Positions 46,822-58,929 of a DNA stretch of 64,000 nt are shown here, one piece after another (position 1 is the first letter of the stretch; each line of letters opens with the position of its first letter). Both the position numbers and the translations under genes were made by a program. This stretch comes from Eonycteris spelaea. Lineage: Eukaryota; Chordata; Mammalia; Chiroptera; Pteropodidae. Under the pieces are notes generated by a model. The model was not told the DNA's origin. It made no database searches and worked only from the letters and a program-made list of their open reading frames with translations. The stretch lies in the NCBI GenBank assembly GCA_003508835.1, contig PUFA01000171.1, positions 806,001 to 870,000 on the forward strand, written 5' to 3'.

Positions 46822-47205
46822 ATATTAGTCTTCCCAGATTTTCATAACAAAATACCATCAACTGAGTGTCTAAAACAATATAAATTTATTTTATCACAGT
46901 TCTGAAGGCTGGAAGATGGAGATCAGGGTTTTAACATAGTTGGATTCTGGCGAGAACTCTCTCCTCGGCTGCACTCTGCTGCCTTCCTCACGTGGTGGGG
47001 AGAGAGTGTAAGCCTTATAAGGACACTAATCTCATCATGAATGTCCCATTCTCATGAACTCATCTAAATTTTTTTTTCTCCAAAGGTCTCTTCTCCAAAT
47101 ACCATCATATTGGGATATTGGGGTGGTGGTGGTGGTGGTGGTGTAGGGCTTCAGCATACGAATTCTAGGCGGGGGGGGGGGGACACAATTCAGTTTATAG
47201 CACTA
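46822..47205 (-). mobile_element. MLT1-type (ERVL-MaLR) LTR, antisense
   Basis: Antisense MLT1 words: 'tcataacaaaataccatcaa', 'tcacagttctgaaggctgga', 'cttataaggacactaatctc', 'aataccatcatattgggata' and 'cacaattcagtttatagc'. A (GGT)n expansion lies at 47,121-47,142 and a 12-base or longer G run at 47,170-47,182. Confidence 0.75.
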
Positions 47206-47825
47206 ACATTGAGTTTATATTTTAATTTTGTGTTTGGTTTACAGTATTTTCATGCTGGAGAGTGTAAACTTCCTGAAAGCAAATTGGTTGTATTTCATTC
47301 TATACCCTACACTGCCCTAGGAGTGTTATATGCTTTTGGAAGATCACACAGTAGTTATCAAACAAATGTTGAGATCTCCAGATGCTTGTATTTAAAAGGT
47401 AATAAAGTAAAAGTTTGTATTGATATGGCACATACTACTTTTCAGAGTGCTTTCCATTAGTGATCTCATTGATAGTTCAGAAACATTCTGTTGAAAGGAA
47501 GCATACAGAATGTTTATTAATAAATTTAATTATCTCCTAAATGTACTTCACCCTACCATGGTACAAAATGAGGCTTTATTTAAGTAGACCCTAAAATTTA
47601 TGTTAGGAAGAACCCAGGTTTTGTGGGGCTTGAAACTTGCAGAATTTTGCAATACTTCATTAAGAACAAGAGTACAAAATGATGAATAAGAAATTAATAC
47701 AATAGTGAACACTTATTTAGAAGGAAAAAAAATTGCAATACAATTTTAAAAGTTGACAAATACCTAATTTTAATTTGCAAATGTGTATTGCTAGAATATA
47801 TAAATGAAATTGATATTTGTAGATA
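47206..47825. other. Intergenic, nothing recognised
   Basis: AT-rich unique sequence. Confidence 0.5.
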
Positions 47826-47829
47826 AACC

Positions 47830-48175
47830 TTGTATCCTTTGACTGTGTTTATTTCATTTATTAGAATTAGTAGCTTTTTTGTAGTCCCTCAGGATTATCT
47901 GCAAAGACTACAGGTCTTCTATGAAAAAAAAGAAACATTTGAAATTTCTTCCTTTCCAACAAGAATTAATTTTATCTATTTTTATTGCCTAGCTAGGATC
48001 TCCAGTGTGTTGTTGGATAAAAGTGCCAAGAGTGATTGTACTTGCCTTATTCCAACTCTTACAGGTGAAATAACCAGTCATTCACCATTGAGTATTCTAT
48101 TGATGATAGATTTTTCATCAACAAACAGATAAAAGATAGAAATTTCTTCCTATTGTAGTTTACAGAGTTTTATCA
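47830..48175 (-). mobile_element. L1 ORF2 fragment, antisense
   Basis: 'tattgcctagctaggatct', 'cagtgtgttgttggataaaa', 'gtgccaagagtgattgta' and 'cattcaccattgagtatt' are antisense reverse-transcriptase-region words. Degenerate. Confidence 0.7.
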
Positions 48176-48199
48176 TAAATGGCTGTTGAATTTTATCCA

Positions 48200-49480
48200 C
48201 AATTTTTTTTTTTTTTTGCACACACAATTTGATTATTATGTGTCTTGGCATGTCTTTCTTCAAGTTGGTCCTGCTTGGTGTTTATTGAGTTTGTTAGATT
48301 TGTGGTTTTAGTATTTTAATCAAATTTGGAAAATTTTCATACATTACTTTTTCAAATATTGTTTTCTCTCTCTTGTCCTTCTCTCCTTTTGGGAATCTAA
48401 TCACTTGTATGTTTGACCATACTACTAATTCTCTGCCTTCTTAATTTTTAGTAATTTTCCCCTTTGTCTTTCATTTTAGATAGTTACCATTATGTCTCAA
48501 ACTCACTGGTATTTTCTTTTCTAATGTCAAATCTGCTGTTGATCCTATTCCATGCCTTTTATTTTTTCCTTTTCAGATACAATATTTTTACATCTCTGGA
48601 AGTACAATTTTTTAAAAATATATACCTGCCATTTCTTTCCTCATCATGGTCAGGTTTTCCTTTAGATTCTTAAATATATGGAGCTTATTCATATTGAATG
48701 TTTAATACGCCTGTCTGCTAGTTTCATCATTTATTTCATTTCTCTGTGTATTTTTATAGTTTAATTTTTTTTCTGGTCAATGTGTCATGTTTCTTATTTA
48801 TGTGACTGTATTGTAATTTTTGATTAGGTATCAGACATTTATATTGTTGATGGATGGATTTTAATTTATTTGTTTAGGTAATGTTAGGTGCACAGTTAAT
48901 CAGTTATTTTCTTTAGGTTTAATCTTTATTTGTAATTATAGAAAACCCTTTAGTATGGGACTAATTTATCCCCACTACTAAGGTGATGTCCTCGAAAATT
49001 TCATCTGATCATATGTTATGAGATATTTTCATCCTTGTGTAAATTCCAGAATTGTTTTGTCTACTCTCCTTCTGTACTTCCCCCACTGACCTTGAATAGT
49101 TTTCTCTTACACACGTGGAGATCAGTACTTAGCCAAAGATTCAGTGGGATCCATCTACAGAGCTATGGAGATCTTTCTGCATAGACCTCCCTCCTCCTCA
49201 TAACTTTGCCCTGAAAATCATAGCTGCCTTGAACTCTGTCTCCTCAACTAGTCAGTACTGATGATCTTTGTTTGGGTTCTTCCTTCTTATTCTATGGACT
49301 GGAAACTGTCTCTGAGCAATAAACTAGTGAAAATGTAGGCGTCAACTTATTTGCTTCCCATTTTTTTAGGGATAACAGGCCCATGTCTGAAAATTGTTTC
49401 TTCATATATTTGTTCATGTTTTTAGTTGTTGAAAGTGGGACAGTAAATCTGGTCTGTTTTATTTTATCTGGTCAGAATTT
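48200..49480 (-). mobile_element. L1/HAL1 ORF1-type sequence, antisense
   Basis: 'ttgattattatgtgtcttgg', 'tgtttattgagtttgttag', 'tttcaaatattgttttctct' and 'tcaaatctgctgttgatcct' match antisense ORF1-region sequence to about 48,600. The remainder to 49,480 is weaker and may be 5' UTR-derived. Confidence 0.55.
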
Positions 49481-49484
49481 AAAG

Positions 49485-49690
49485 TCTAGAATATTTTCAA
49501 TGTCTACATGGTATTCCATTTTATGAATATACCATAATTTAACCAGTTACCTATTGTTGGATATTTATATTTTTCTAATCATAATTTCTTATTTATAAAT
49601 ATTATGAAAATTATTGTGTAATATAATTCCATACTTAAGTGTTTTAGATGAAATTTTTTGGGTTGAAGAGTATAAAAACCAAAACTTTAT
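49485..49690 (-). mobile_element. L1 3'-end fragment, antisense
   Basis: 'catggtattccattttatga' and 'ataccataatttaaccagtt', then 'ctattgttggatatttat', match antisense L1 near the ORF2/3' UTR boundary. Confidence 0.6.
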
Positions 49691-50170
49691 TGGTAAATTG
49701 TATGTCTATTATTTATCTCATTAAAAATAAGTCCTGGAATTTTTTAGGAACTCAAAAGCAATCTTTTTCGCTATCCATTTTTCAAACAAACTGGTGCATA
49801 ATACAAAGTAATGCCATTGTAAGGAAAAATAGAATCTGTTGCCTTGAGAAAGTAGGACAGAGCACGTGAAAAGTAAATGCACCTGCTACCTGAACCCATG
49901 GTGAGTGGAATTGCCAGGGAGACAGTCTGTCTACGGAGGAGTAATGGGTAGCTTGTTCTCAGTGGAAAGCCACTGGCAACAGGTTCCCAGGAGAAAGCAG
50001 GAAAGAGCTGAGCTAATAACACTCCAGTTTATTCTTCTCAAATCTTCCAATCAGACAAGTCATTCCATTTCATGGTTAAGTAAAGTTGTGTAAAAGACAC
50101 AGACAGTTACACTAATTAAGATCTTTCTGTACAGAAGAAAATATCAGGGGGGAGCAAGAAATGTTTCTCT

Positions 50171-51205
50171 ACTGAAAGAAGCAGTCCTCTTTCCATGCCC
50201 AGTGCAGCCATGGCTCATGGTCCCAAGAAGCATCTGAAACATGTAGCAGCTCTCAAGCATTAGATGCTGGACAAACTGATGGGTGTGTTTGCTCCCAGTA
50301 CATCTATCAGTCCCCACTAGCAGAGAGAATATCTCCCTCTCATCATTTTCCTAAGAAACAGACTGAAGTATGCCCTAACAGTAGATGAAGTAAAGAAGAT
50401 CTGCATGCAGTGGTTTATTAAGATTGATGGTGAGGTCTGGACTGATGTAACCTACCCTGCTGATTTTATGGATGCCATCAGCATTGACAAGACTGGGGAG
50501 AATTTATATCTGGTCTATGACACCGAAGGTCACTTTGCTGTCCATTAGATTATACCTGAGGAGGCCGAGTACAAGTTGTGCAAAGTGAGAAAGATCTTTG
50601 TGGGCACAAAAGGAATCCCTCATCTGGTGACTCATGATGCTCACACCATCTACTACCCCAATCCTCTTATCAAAGTGAAGGAACATCTTTCAGATTGATT
50701 TGGAGATTGTCAAAATTCCCGATTTCATCAAGTTTGACACTGATAACCTATGTATGGTGACCAGAGGTGCTAACTTGGGAAGAATTGATGTGATCACCAA
50801 CAGAGAGAGACACCCTGGCTCTTTTGATATGGTGAAAGATGCCAGTTGCAACAGCTTTGCCACCTGGCTCTCCATTATTTTCATTATTGGAAAAGGCAAC
50901 AAACCTTGGATTTCTCTTCCCTGTGGCAAGGGTATCCACCTTACCATTGCTGAAGAGAGAGATGAGAGACTGGCAACCAAACAGAGCAGTGGGTGAAGTG
51001 ATCCCCAGAGATGCACACTGAAGAATATACAGAAGAAATGAGAAGCAATCTGGAACTTGCTTTAGTATAATCTAGTGGGTGAGGAAGATCAATGAGACAA
51101 GATTGACCATGTACTGATAATGTGGAAACCAAGGGGCTTCAGTATGTAAGCTTCAGCACTTGTCATTTTTAACATTTTTAATAATAAACTTACAAAGAAA
51201 CAAAA
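50171..51205 (+). pseudogene. RPS4X: Processed pseudogene of ribosomal protein S4 (RPS4X type)
   Basis: Intronless copy of the small-subunit ribosomal protein eS4 mRNA, with 5' UTR ('cctctttcc'), ATG at 50,210 and the ancestral stop at 50,994-50,996. It is disabled by TAG at codon 18 (in place of the Trp codon), a second TAG in the segment 'gctgtccattag', a one-base gain near 50,682-50,692 and a six-base loss near 50,833. Recognisable segments include [49 protein letters not shown] and TKQSSG. A near-matching target duplication flanks it (50,156-50,170 and 51,204-51,217). About 200 bases after the stop do not look like the short RPS4X 3' UTR and end in AATAAA (51,183-51,188) plus an A-rich tail. 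Confidence 0.93.
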
Positions 51206-51224
51206 GAAAGTTTCTCTGGTAGTA

Positions 51225-51375
51225 ACAAGTAGTAGTTATTGATTATTTACTATATACCAAGCAACATGTATTATATCATTAAATCCTTAACTTATTCCTC
51301 TGAAATAGGTACCTTTTTATAGGAGAAGTTGAAGCTCTACTGAGGGGACATAGAATTACTCAGAGGAGTTCAGTT
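51225..51375 (-). repeat. MIR SINE, antisense
   Basis: 'ttactatataccaagcaac', 'ttatatcattaaatcctta', 'ctctgaaataggtacc' and 'ataggagaagttgaagct' follow reverse MIR order. It lies directly after the pseudogene's target duplication. Confidence 0.7.
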
Positions 51376-52525
51376 AACAGTATTTCTCATAGTGTGATTT
51401 GTACTATGGAGAGCTTTTCAAACTGTAGTAGGTAGTACAATTTTCAAAATTTGTGGGAAAATATAAATTTTATAAAACTTTCATATAATTCAGAATTTAA
51501 TTTCTGCCTGGGGCCACTCTTCCCAGTTGATGACAAAAACATTAATTTATTGACGTTCCATTAAACCCGGAAGTTCATAGATTATTCTGTCCTTGATTTA
51601 AATTTACTCAAAATTAGAGTTCTGTTCCACCCCATTTCTGAGGTTGTATATAAGTTCCAAAGTTATTTTTAATGGCTCCAAGCATCAGAAGTTCACTGTC
51701 CTCTAATCTTGACCTTTGCTGGCTAGGAATTTCATGTTACACATAATCCTATTCTCCCTCTGTGTGGTTTCTTTTCCCCTAGTTTGGCAAATTCCATCTT
51801 TTCTTGGGCTTAAGGTAGATGGAGAAATGGCATGTTATCGGACTCTTTTTCAAATCCATTGTCTATTGTATAATATTTACATATTGTTGTTCAAAATAAG
51901 CCATTTTCCCCATTTCAAAATTGTATGATCTATAGAATTAAATTTTCTGTTGAACACTGATAGATTCTCATTATTATTTTTTGTACTAAGGTAATGCTGG
52001 CTCTGACTGAACAGGGAAAGAGAAATAAGAAAATTTAGTAATTGGGTGATAAGTGGATAGAGAAACCTTAGTTGTTATCTCAAAGTATTAGCCTCTTTTG
52101 TGAAAATGAAGAAGGTATTTTGAATCAGAACCTCTGGGCACAGGGGAATCACCATTTTAGCAGGTTCCCCCAGTTTGAACACTTATCTCAGATGGATTCT
52201 AATGATTTTGAGGTGACTGGAGATGATCTAGTCATAATGATGTTACAACGGTGTCATGATGATGTGAATACTTGGCTGCTCAGACTAGATATAAAAATTT
52301 ACTTAGATTTATCAGAATGCATATCCTAGAAAATTAAGAAGCCTTTCATAAAGTATTTTATCTTTCAGTCTTCTTCCCTTTTCCCTGGATCTCTGATTTT
52401 TCCTTTGTCCATTCAGTTTCATGTATCCAAGATTTCCTTCCCTTTTTCTCCTAGATGTAGAGTGTATGGGTTTGGATGGGGTGGAAGATTAATAGTTATT
52501 GGGAACTTATGGTGTTCCCGAAAAT
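51376..52525. other. Intergenic, nothing recognised
   Basis: AT-rich unique sequence with no exon signals. Confidence 0.5.
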
Positions 52526-52529
52526 TTAT

Positions 52530-52690
52530 ATGATTTCAGTTAATCTATACAACATCCAGTTAATTCTTAGAACATTTAAAAAAATAAATTGCTAAAGATT
52601 GCACAGGTAGCAGGTGGTAGAGCTAGGATTATAATCCAAGCCCATCCTATGTCAAAACTAGGCTTTAATTACTTTACTGCTCTCCTCGAA
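52530..52690 (-). repeat. MIR SINE, antisense
   Basis: 'gctaaagattgcacaggtag', 'caggtggtagagctagga' and 'ttataatccaagcccatcc' match the reverse complement of MIR's 5' half. Confidence 0.7.
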
Positions 52691-53460
52691 AGAGGCTATT
52701 TAGTGATACTCCTGATTCCCTCATCATCAACATCTCTCCTACTTCCCAGCCATACAGAAGACTTAACCTCACCTTTTCTTTTTCTCATGCTAATTATCAG
52801 ACTAAATCTGTAAAATAAATTTTGTATGTTGTATTGTCTTTCCTGTTTTAGATTTTCAATAATAGTAGTCCTATTTTATGGCACTTTACAAGTACTCTAT
52901 GGAGTTGTGATTAAAGCATTTTGATTAATAATGATGTGGGTTTGAAGATCAGGCCAACAGTTGTATGAACAAGTTAACCTCTAAAATCTCCATATTTCTC
53001 TCTCTCTCTCTGTCTTTTTTTTGGGGTGGGGGGTTGTGTTAAGACTCATTTTATGTATATATTTCTTCCTCTGAGTGACATTCTTTATGTCTAAGGTGTC
53101 TAAATATTCCCTTTGTGTGTGACTATCTTTCTTAATGGCACTTCAGTTCAGAGTGGTTGAATTACAAACTTTTAAGAAAAGATATAGGATAATTACAGAA
53201 ATGAGAGGACAAGAGTTTCCAGAGAGAAGGGGATGGAGAGTTGTTATTTGATTGTTGGCCTGTTGACCCTTCAGGTTCCCAGAGCTTCAGCATCCTTTAA
53301 TGTACATCCTCATCACTTTCCTGGTCTCAGGTGGGTGCAGCTGGCTGCATCCAAGAACTTTCCTGTCTCTGCAGCCTGCTGTGTTTGCTGCTTGCCTTTC
53401 TCTTTCTCCATATCTCTGAAAAGTGTAAGTATAACATCTCTGGCAAATGTAAGTGTATTC
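52691..53460. other. Intergenic, nothing recognised
   Basis: Contains a short TC tract at about 52,997-53,012 and a G-rich run after it. No gene. Confidence 0.5.
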
Positions 53461-53464
53461 ATAT

Positions 53465-55350
53465 ACTTTAAAAAATGTATTTATTTAAATTAGTTTCAAG
53501 CATACAGTACATTGGTTAGACATCTATATAGTTCATAAAATGATGCCTCCAATTGCTCCCTCCTTCCCCTGGTCCTCCACCTAGCCAACATATTAATACT
53601 AACTGCATTCCCTATGCTGTGCTCCCCATTTCCATGACCAACTATTAATTTGTACTTTTTAACTCTTCACACTATTTTCCCAGCCTCCCAACTCCCCTCT
53701 CTTCTGTCCGTCACCAAATTGTCCACTATATTTGTGAGTCTGTTTTTGATTACCATTTTTTATTCCTATTTTTGATACCTGTTTTTTTCTTCTTAAAGAA
53801 GTCCCTCCTACATTTTCTGTAATACTGGTGTGGTGGTGATAAATTCTTTATGTTATTTTGTCTGAGAAGCTCTTTATCTGTCCTTCAACTCTAAATGATA
53901 GCTTTGCTGGATAAAATATCCTTGGTTGTAGATCCTGGGTCTTCATCCTGTCTAATATTTTTTTGCCAAGACCTTCCATCTTGCATAATTTCTTTTGAGA
54001 AATCAGCTGCCAGTCTTATGGGTGTTTCCTCATGATTAGCTGTTTTTCTCTTGCTGCTTTTAATATTCTTTCTTTGTATTTAACCTTTAGCATTTTAATT
54101 ATGATGTGTTTCATGTAAGCCTCTTTGGGTCCCTGATTTTTGTAGTTCTCTAAGCTTCTCTGGTGTTTTATGTTCATTTCCTTCACCAGGTATGGAAGTT
54201 TTCCATCATTACAACTGTTCAACAACTTGATTTTCTTCAGATACGCTGATTAAATAGATATTTGACCTTTAATAGTGTCCCATATTCTCTTTAAATTATT
54301 TTTATAGTCTTGGCATCTTATCTCTTGATATTCTGATTGTGTGTCCTTGGATTTCTCATCTTCTAGATAGGGCATTTGATTCTTCTCTTTTTTTTGTTTA
54401 TTCTTTTGTTTATTCAATTTAATATACTTCTCATCTCAGATGTGTTCATTTCAGACTGGTTCCCTTTTATAATTTCCATTTCCATTTTTATGTTTTTATT
54501 TCTCTGTTGAAGTTCTCACTGAATTTATCTACATTTCACAAAAGTTCATTGAGCATCTTTACAACCAGTGTTTTGAACTCTGCATCTGTTAGATTACTTG
54601 ACTCCATTATTTCTGGATCTCTGTTCTGTTCTCTCATATGATTTCTGCTTCTTTGTCTTCCCATCTTGGCTGCCTTTCCATGTCTGTTTCTATGTACTAA
54701 GCAAAGCTCTTAAGTCTCCCGATCTGATTAGTGTAGTTTGTGAAGTAGGTGTCCAGTGGCACAATCCTGAGAGGGGTTCAGCTGCAGGCCAAATTTAGCC
54801 CAAGCCTCTGCCTCTCAGGGGCCACCTGTTAAGATTCAGCAAGCAATCTACAGATGCTGTGCTTCAGTAGTTGCCTCAAAAGGCCACACCAGAAACCGAG
54901 GCCAGCTGTCTCCAGTGTGAGTCCAGGCACTGCTCAGCAAAGAGCACCTTACTCACTGAGGATACACCTGGATGTGGTTTTGATGGGGCCGTGAGTTGGG
55001 GGAAGCAGGGTTTCAAGGAATCCTCTGGGCAGAGCGACCTTTGTTATCCAGTTCAATGATGTCTAGGCTATGGTGGCACTGTGTGGGAAGGGGAAGGCTC
55101 AACAAGGAACTATGGATACCGCCTGCACTTCTGTACAGAGTACATCTTGCCTTGGTCCTCACTCCAACAATGTCTTCTTGTCTTCTGTAAGTCCCTGGTG
55201 CCCCCTGCGCGCTGCCAGATTGGCACAGGTGCTCAGAGCAAGCAGGTCCGTCGCTGAGACAATCTGCTGGCAGGTGCGGCCCCTTTAAAAGGAGTGTGCT
55301 GCTACCCAAGACCAGGCAGCCCTGCTTCCTCGCTCCATTCTACTTTTGGC
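53465..55350 (-). mobile_element. Antisense L1, HAL1-like layout (3' UTR, ORF1, 5' region)
   Basis: Reading left to right in antisense: 3' UTR ('ttagtttcaagcatacagta', 'cattccctatgctgtgctcc', 'tttgtgagtctgtttttgat'), then ORF1-type sequence from about 53,800 ('tgatagctttgctggataaa', 'gagaaatcagctgccagtct', 'tttaattatgatgtgtttca'), then a GC-richer 5' region from about 54,700. No ORF2 was recognised between 3' UTR and ORF1, as in half-L1 (HAL1) elements. Frames are broken throughout. Confidence 0.55.
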
Positions 55351-56285
55351 CATTGCAGGTGCTTGCTCAGATTTCTCCCTAGTTGTATGTCTTGTTACAA
55401 CTTGTTAGATACCAGGCGATTTTTCCTTGCTCCTTGCTCCTTGTTTCCATTACAACTTTGATTTGGTCACCAGAGGGATGAACAGAGCCTCTACCATCTA
55501 TGATATTTTTTTTCTTCCCCTGTTCATATACTTCTTGATGTAATCCAGGAGGCATATTTTGAAAATTAGATATAAGAATTTTTCCTTTGTAAGTAAGGGA
55601 AAGTGTGGATTAATTTACTCTTAGAAGACATTAAGTCTATTCAGTGGGGGTGACATCAACATAAAACTCTTCCTTTTGAGTCCCCCTTTGCTGGGTAGTG
55701 TGGACTGTGCAATGGCAGCATTTACACTGGCCAGTTAAAATGATCTCATTCTTTTGGTTTGAAATGGTCCAATTTTATAATAATATTCAGAGATTCCAAA
55801 GTTTAGCTTTCTATGAATCCTCCTCTCTTATCCTACTTGAAAAAATGACATCTAGATTCCAGAGAGCTTATGTGTCCTCATGATCAAGGGAAAAGAGGAG
55901 ATTGATCTATGGGGCCTTTGTGTTCTCTCTCTTCTCTTCATCACAGACACCCTAATGGAATCACCTGCAAAAGTCTGAGGTTAATGAAACTTGTCATCTG
56001 GTCTCCTCAGCAGCTTCAACAATGATGCCACATCATTTCTCATCTCCACCTAGCAGGTCTTTTGGATCTCAACTCAGTTATATCACATCAGAGTTTCTAA
56101 ATCTCACAGAGAAAGATATAGAGGTACTATTTCTTGCTGTTATTTGTGTCTAAATATCACATTATTGTTTCTAATCTCTATCAGATACTCTGTGTTGATG
56201 ACAGGAAACTTGGGTGATGATCTGCTAGAATTCCAAATGGAAATAGAAGAAATCTTTTACTTCTAATTCTGCTTACTTGTACATT
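55351..56285. other. Intergenic, nothing recognised
   Basis: Unique or unrecognised old repeat sequence, no exon signals. Confidence 0.45.
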
Positions 56286-56289
56286 TTAA

Positions 56290-56680
56290 TATGCATTCCT
56301 CCCCAGAATCAGCCCCAGAAACAAATATGTGAGTGCATATATTTGGGAGAGGATGTGAGGAAACACGTAGGGGAGTGGGGAAGTGAGACCAGGAAAGGAA
56401 AAAAGCCAACAAAGAATTCATTATCAAGCAACTTATGATGTGGTTTAAAACAGAGTAGACCATAAGCCTCAGAGATATCCTATTCAAAGGAGCAGTGAGT
56501 TGGGGTGTTTATATACCATGTTGACCAGTCATTGGTCAAAGGTTGATTTTGGGGGTCTTCATAGTCAAGAACTCTCTGTCTGCTGTGTGTGGAGGCAGAG
56601 TAAGCTTTGGTGGCCAGAGAAAGCCATCAGGCAAAGAGATGAAGGCACTGTAGTTGGAAGTCAGGTTGGCATGCATAGAT
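56290..56680. mobile_element. Candidate ancient LTR
   Basis: 'cagaatcagccccagaaac', 'ggggagtggggaagtgagac' and 'caacaaagaattcattatca' resemble a common mammalian LTR-type repeat. It shares a weak opening similarity with 61,006-61,200. Family unresolved. Confidence 0.35.
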
Positions 56681-58725
56681 GGTAAAGGCTGAAGGAATAT
56701 GGCTGGGGCACCAGCAGCATCTGCAACAGTCTACTCCTGGCACCACTTGATACACTCATCACCCATGATGAGTTTGTTTTGTTCTGTCACTGGCTCTTCA
56801 AATTCATGGCTGGTCACAGCTTCAACAACAACAACAACACACAACAACAACAATAACAACGACACCCAACACTAAAAGAAGAGTGAAATCCCAAATAAAC
56901 TAACACAAGAGGGTTAGTGGGATAAATTATGGACCCAACTTCTGTAGTTAGCACTGTGATTGTAACTGATATTCATTTATTTTCCTCCTCTATTACACAT
57001 CGTAGATTCTCCTCACCCATGGATAGTATTTCTGCTTATCTAGATTGCTCACTCAAGTATCCCAAATCTTCATCCCTGAGGCATCTGATCCCTAGTTACT
57101 CTGCCTTTATTAGCTGTGGTTTCTGTAATTTTTTGCTTTTTCCATTTGTAGTTAACATCGGGAATGTAGGTACTAAGAGGTGCTGCAGTGAATTCCCTGA
57201 ATTTTAGACATACTTCTTTCTATTTCATATCCGCTGCTATAGTGATTGATAATGATAACCAGTAGTATAGTGACTTTTCTTTGCCTGAAACAACTAGGTG
57301 TCAGCTGCAGCTTAAGGTTTATTGGAAAACTTACTATATTTCCTGTTAGAAAGAATCGCTCCAGGGAATCATGAACTCTAGTTCTGAAGAGCTTAAAATT
57401 ATGGAATGGGAAGTACAAATTCCCTCAAATGAATCACTAGGAATAATGGTATGAGATGACATTCCTACTTCCCTCTCTTAGTGGTGGATTCAGACCATAT
57501 AATGGCTAATGTTTCAAAGTATATAGCCCATCCTGAAGGACACACCTAGTATTACAAGGCGTCAACTCTAGCTAGCAATTGGCTTTACCTTTAAGAGGGC
57601 ATTCCTTTGTTCTATCAGGCTTACAGCTTCTGGATGATACTGTATCTTGTAGGATAGGGGATCCAGTGGTCACATGTCTTACTTCATTATAAAATGTTCG
57701 TATTGTATTATATTAACTCAGTCTTTGTACTCAAGAGCCCTGTAAATATTTGGATATTCCACTTTTATTAGTGTAAAACTTCTCCTGTAAGTGGTTATAA
57801 GTCACTCTTATAAGGGAGATCACTATTGTCTATTGTATAAATCTGTAGCATGCAGGCTCCTTCTTCAAGGAGATGCTTCCCCTTTGATCATGGGCTCTGG
57901 GTCTGAGAACTGGCTGAGATTTGGAAACTGGGTGAAGGGCTATGACATTTAAATGCAGTGCGGTGGCTGACATCAACCTTCTGTTTAGTTTCTCTTGATC
58001 TTTTTTTTTTTTTACACGTAAGCAAAGAAATAGACACATTGTCAAGTTTGTCTCTTGGAAGTCTCTTGGAAGTCTATAAGCTATTGCCATATGGTTTCCC
58101 TGGGTGAGGACCCATCATTGTCATTCCAGTTTTGCTGCCTATGTCCATCTTGCTCCAGGAAGTTAAATGTGACCACCTGGTATCTCCTATTTTGGAATCC
58201 TATTTTCCCCATTGAAACTAGGGGACCCAGTTCCATATGAGCAAGTCTCGTCATCTCTGACTTAAAGAAGACTGCCACCTCTACTCAGTGATGCTGGTGC
58301 CTTATGGCTTTAAGGAAGGGAGTATCCTTTGGGCCTCTTGAGGAACATTGCTGATGGGTTCTCTGGTTATATATAAAATCAAAGGTCCACTTTAGCATGT
58401 CCATTTCGCTGAGTCTTTTCACTTTGTCATCGATACTTTGCCAAGGCAATTCTATTGCATGTACTATAGACCACTATCGTCTCCACATTTCAAAGAGCTA
58501 TCCCAGAAGCACATTTGGATTGGCTCAAAGCATCTTTGTTTTCAGTGTCTTGAGTCAAGGGAGAGTCCCTACAGATCAACAAACTCAAAACTGCTTTATA
58601 TCTCCTCCCCTACCCTCGACCCTCAGATCATTCTTGGGCATTTGTTTTTTCTTGGCTATCACTGACACTTTCTAGTGTATAGTGCTTCCCTAATCTGGGC
58701 TGGGTTGAGTTGTTCCTGATTATTA
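56681..58725. other. Intergenic; possible internal part of an old ERV
   Basis: Contains an AAC/ACA simple repeat at 56,824-56,868. The rest is unfamiliar old sequence lying between two LTR-like segments (56.3 and 61.0 kb). It could be degenerate MaLR/ERVL internal DNA, but no protein motif survives. Confidence 0.3.
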
Positions 58726-58730
58726 TTCTA

Positions 58731-58926
58731 AACAGTGGTTCCAAAGGTGTGGTCTCTAGACCAGCAATATTAGCATCACATAAAAATTTGTTAGAAATGT
58801 AAATCCCAAAGTCCCATCTTAGACTTACTGAATCTGAAATTCTAGGGGTGATGGCTCAATAATCTGTTATTTAACAAACACTCCAAGCAATATTGATGCA
58901 TATTTAAGTTTGAGAACCACTTATCT
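58731..58926 (+). repeat. MER5A-like hAT DNA transposon
   Basis: Near-complete match to family order: 'gtggttccaaaggtgtggtct', 'agaccagcaatattagcatc', 'tgttagaaatgtaaatccc', 'cttactgaatctgaaattct', 'caataatctgttatttaac' and 'aagtttgagaaccact'. The opening and closing words are the element's terminal inverted repeats. Confidence 0.88.
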
Positions 58927-58929
58927 AGA

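Noticed and set aside
50700..50996. 98-codon open frame resembling ribosomal protein S4
   Set aside because: It is the 3' part of the processed pseudogene, downstream of two premature stops and a frameshift, not an independent gene.
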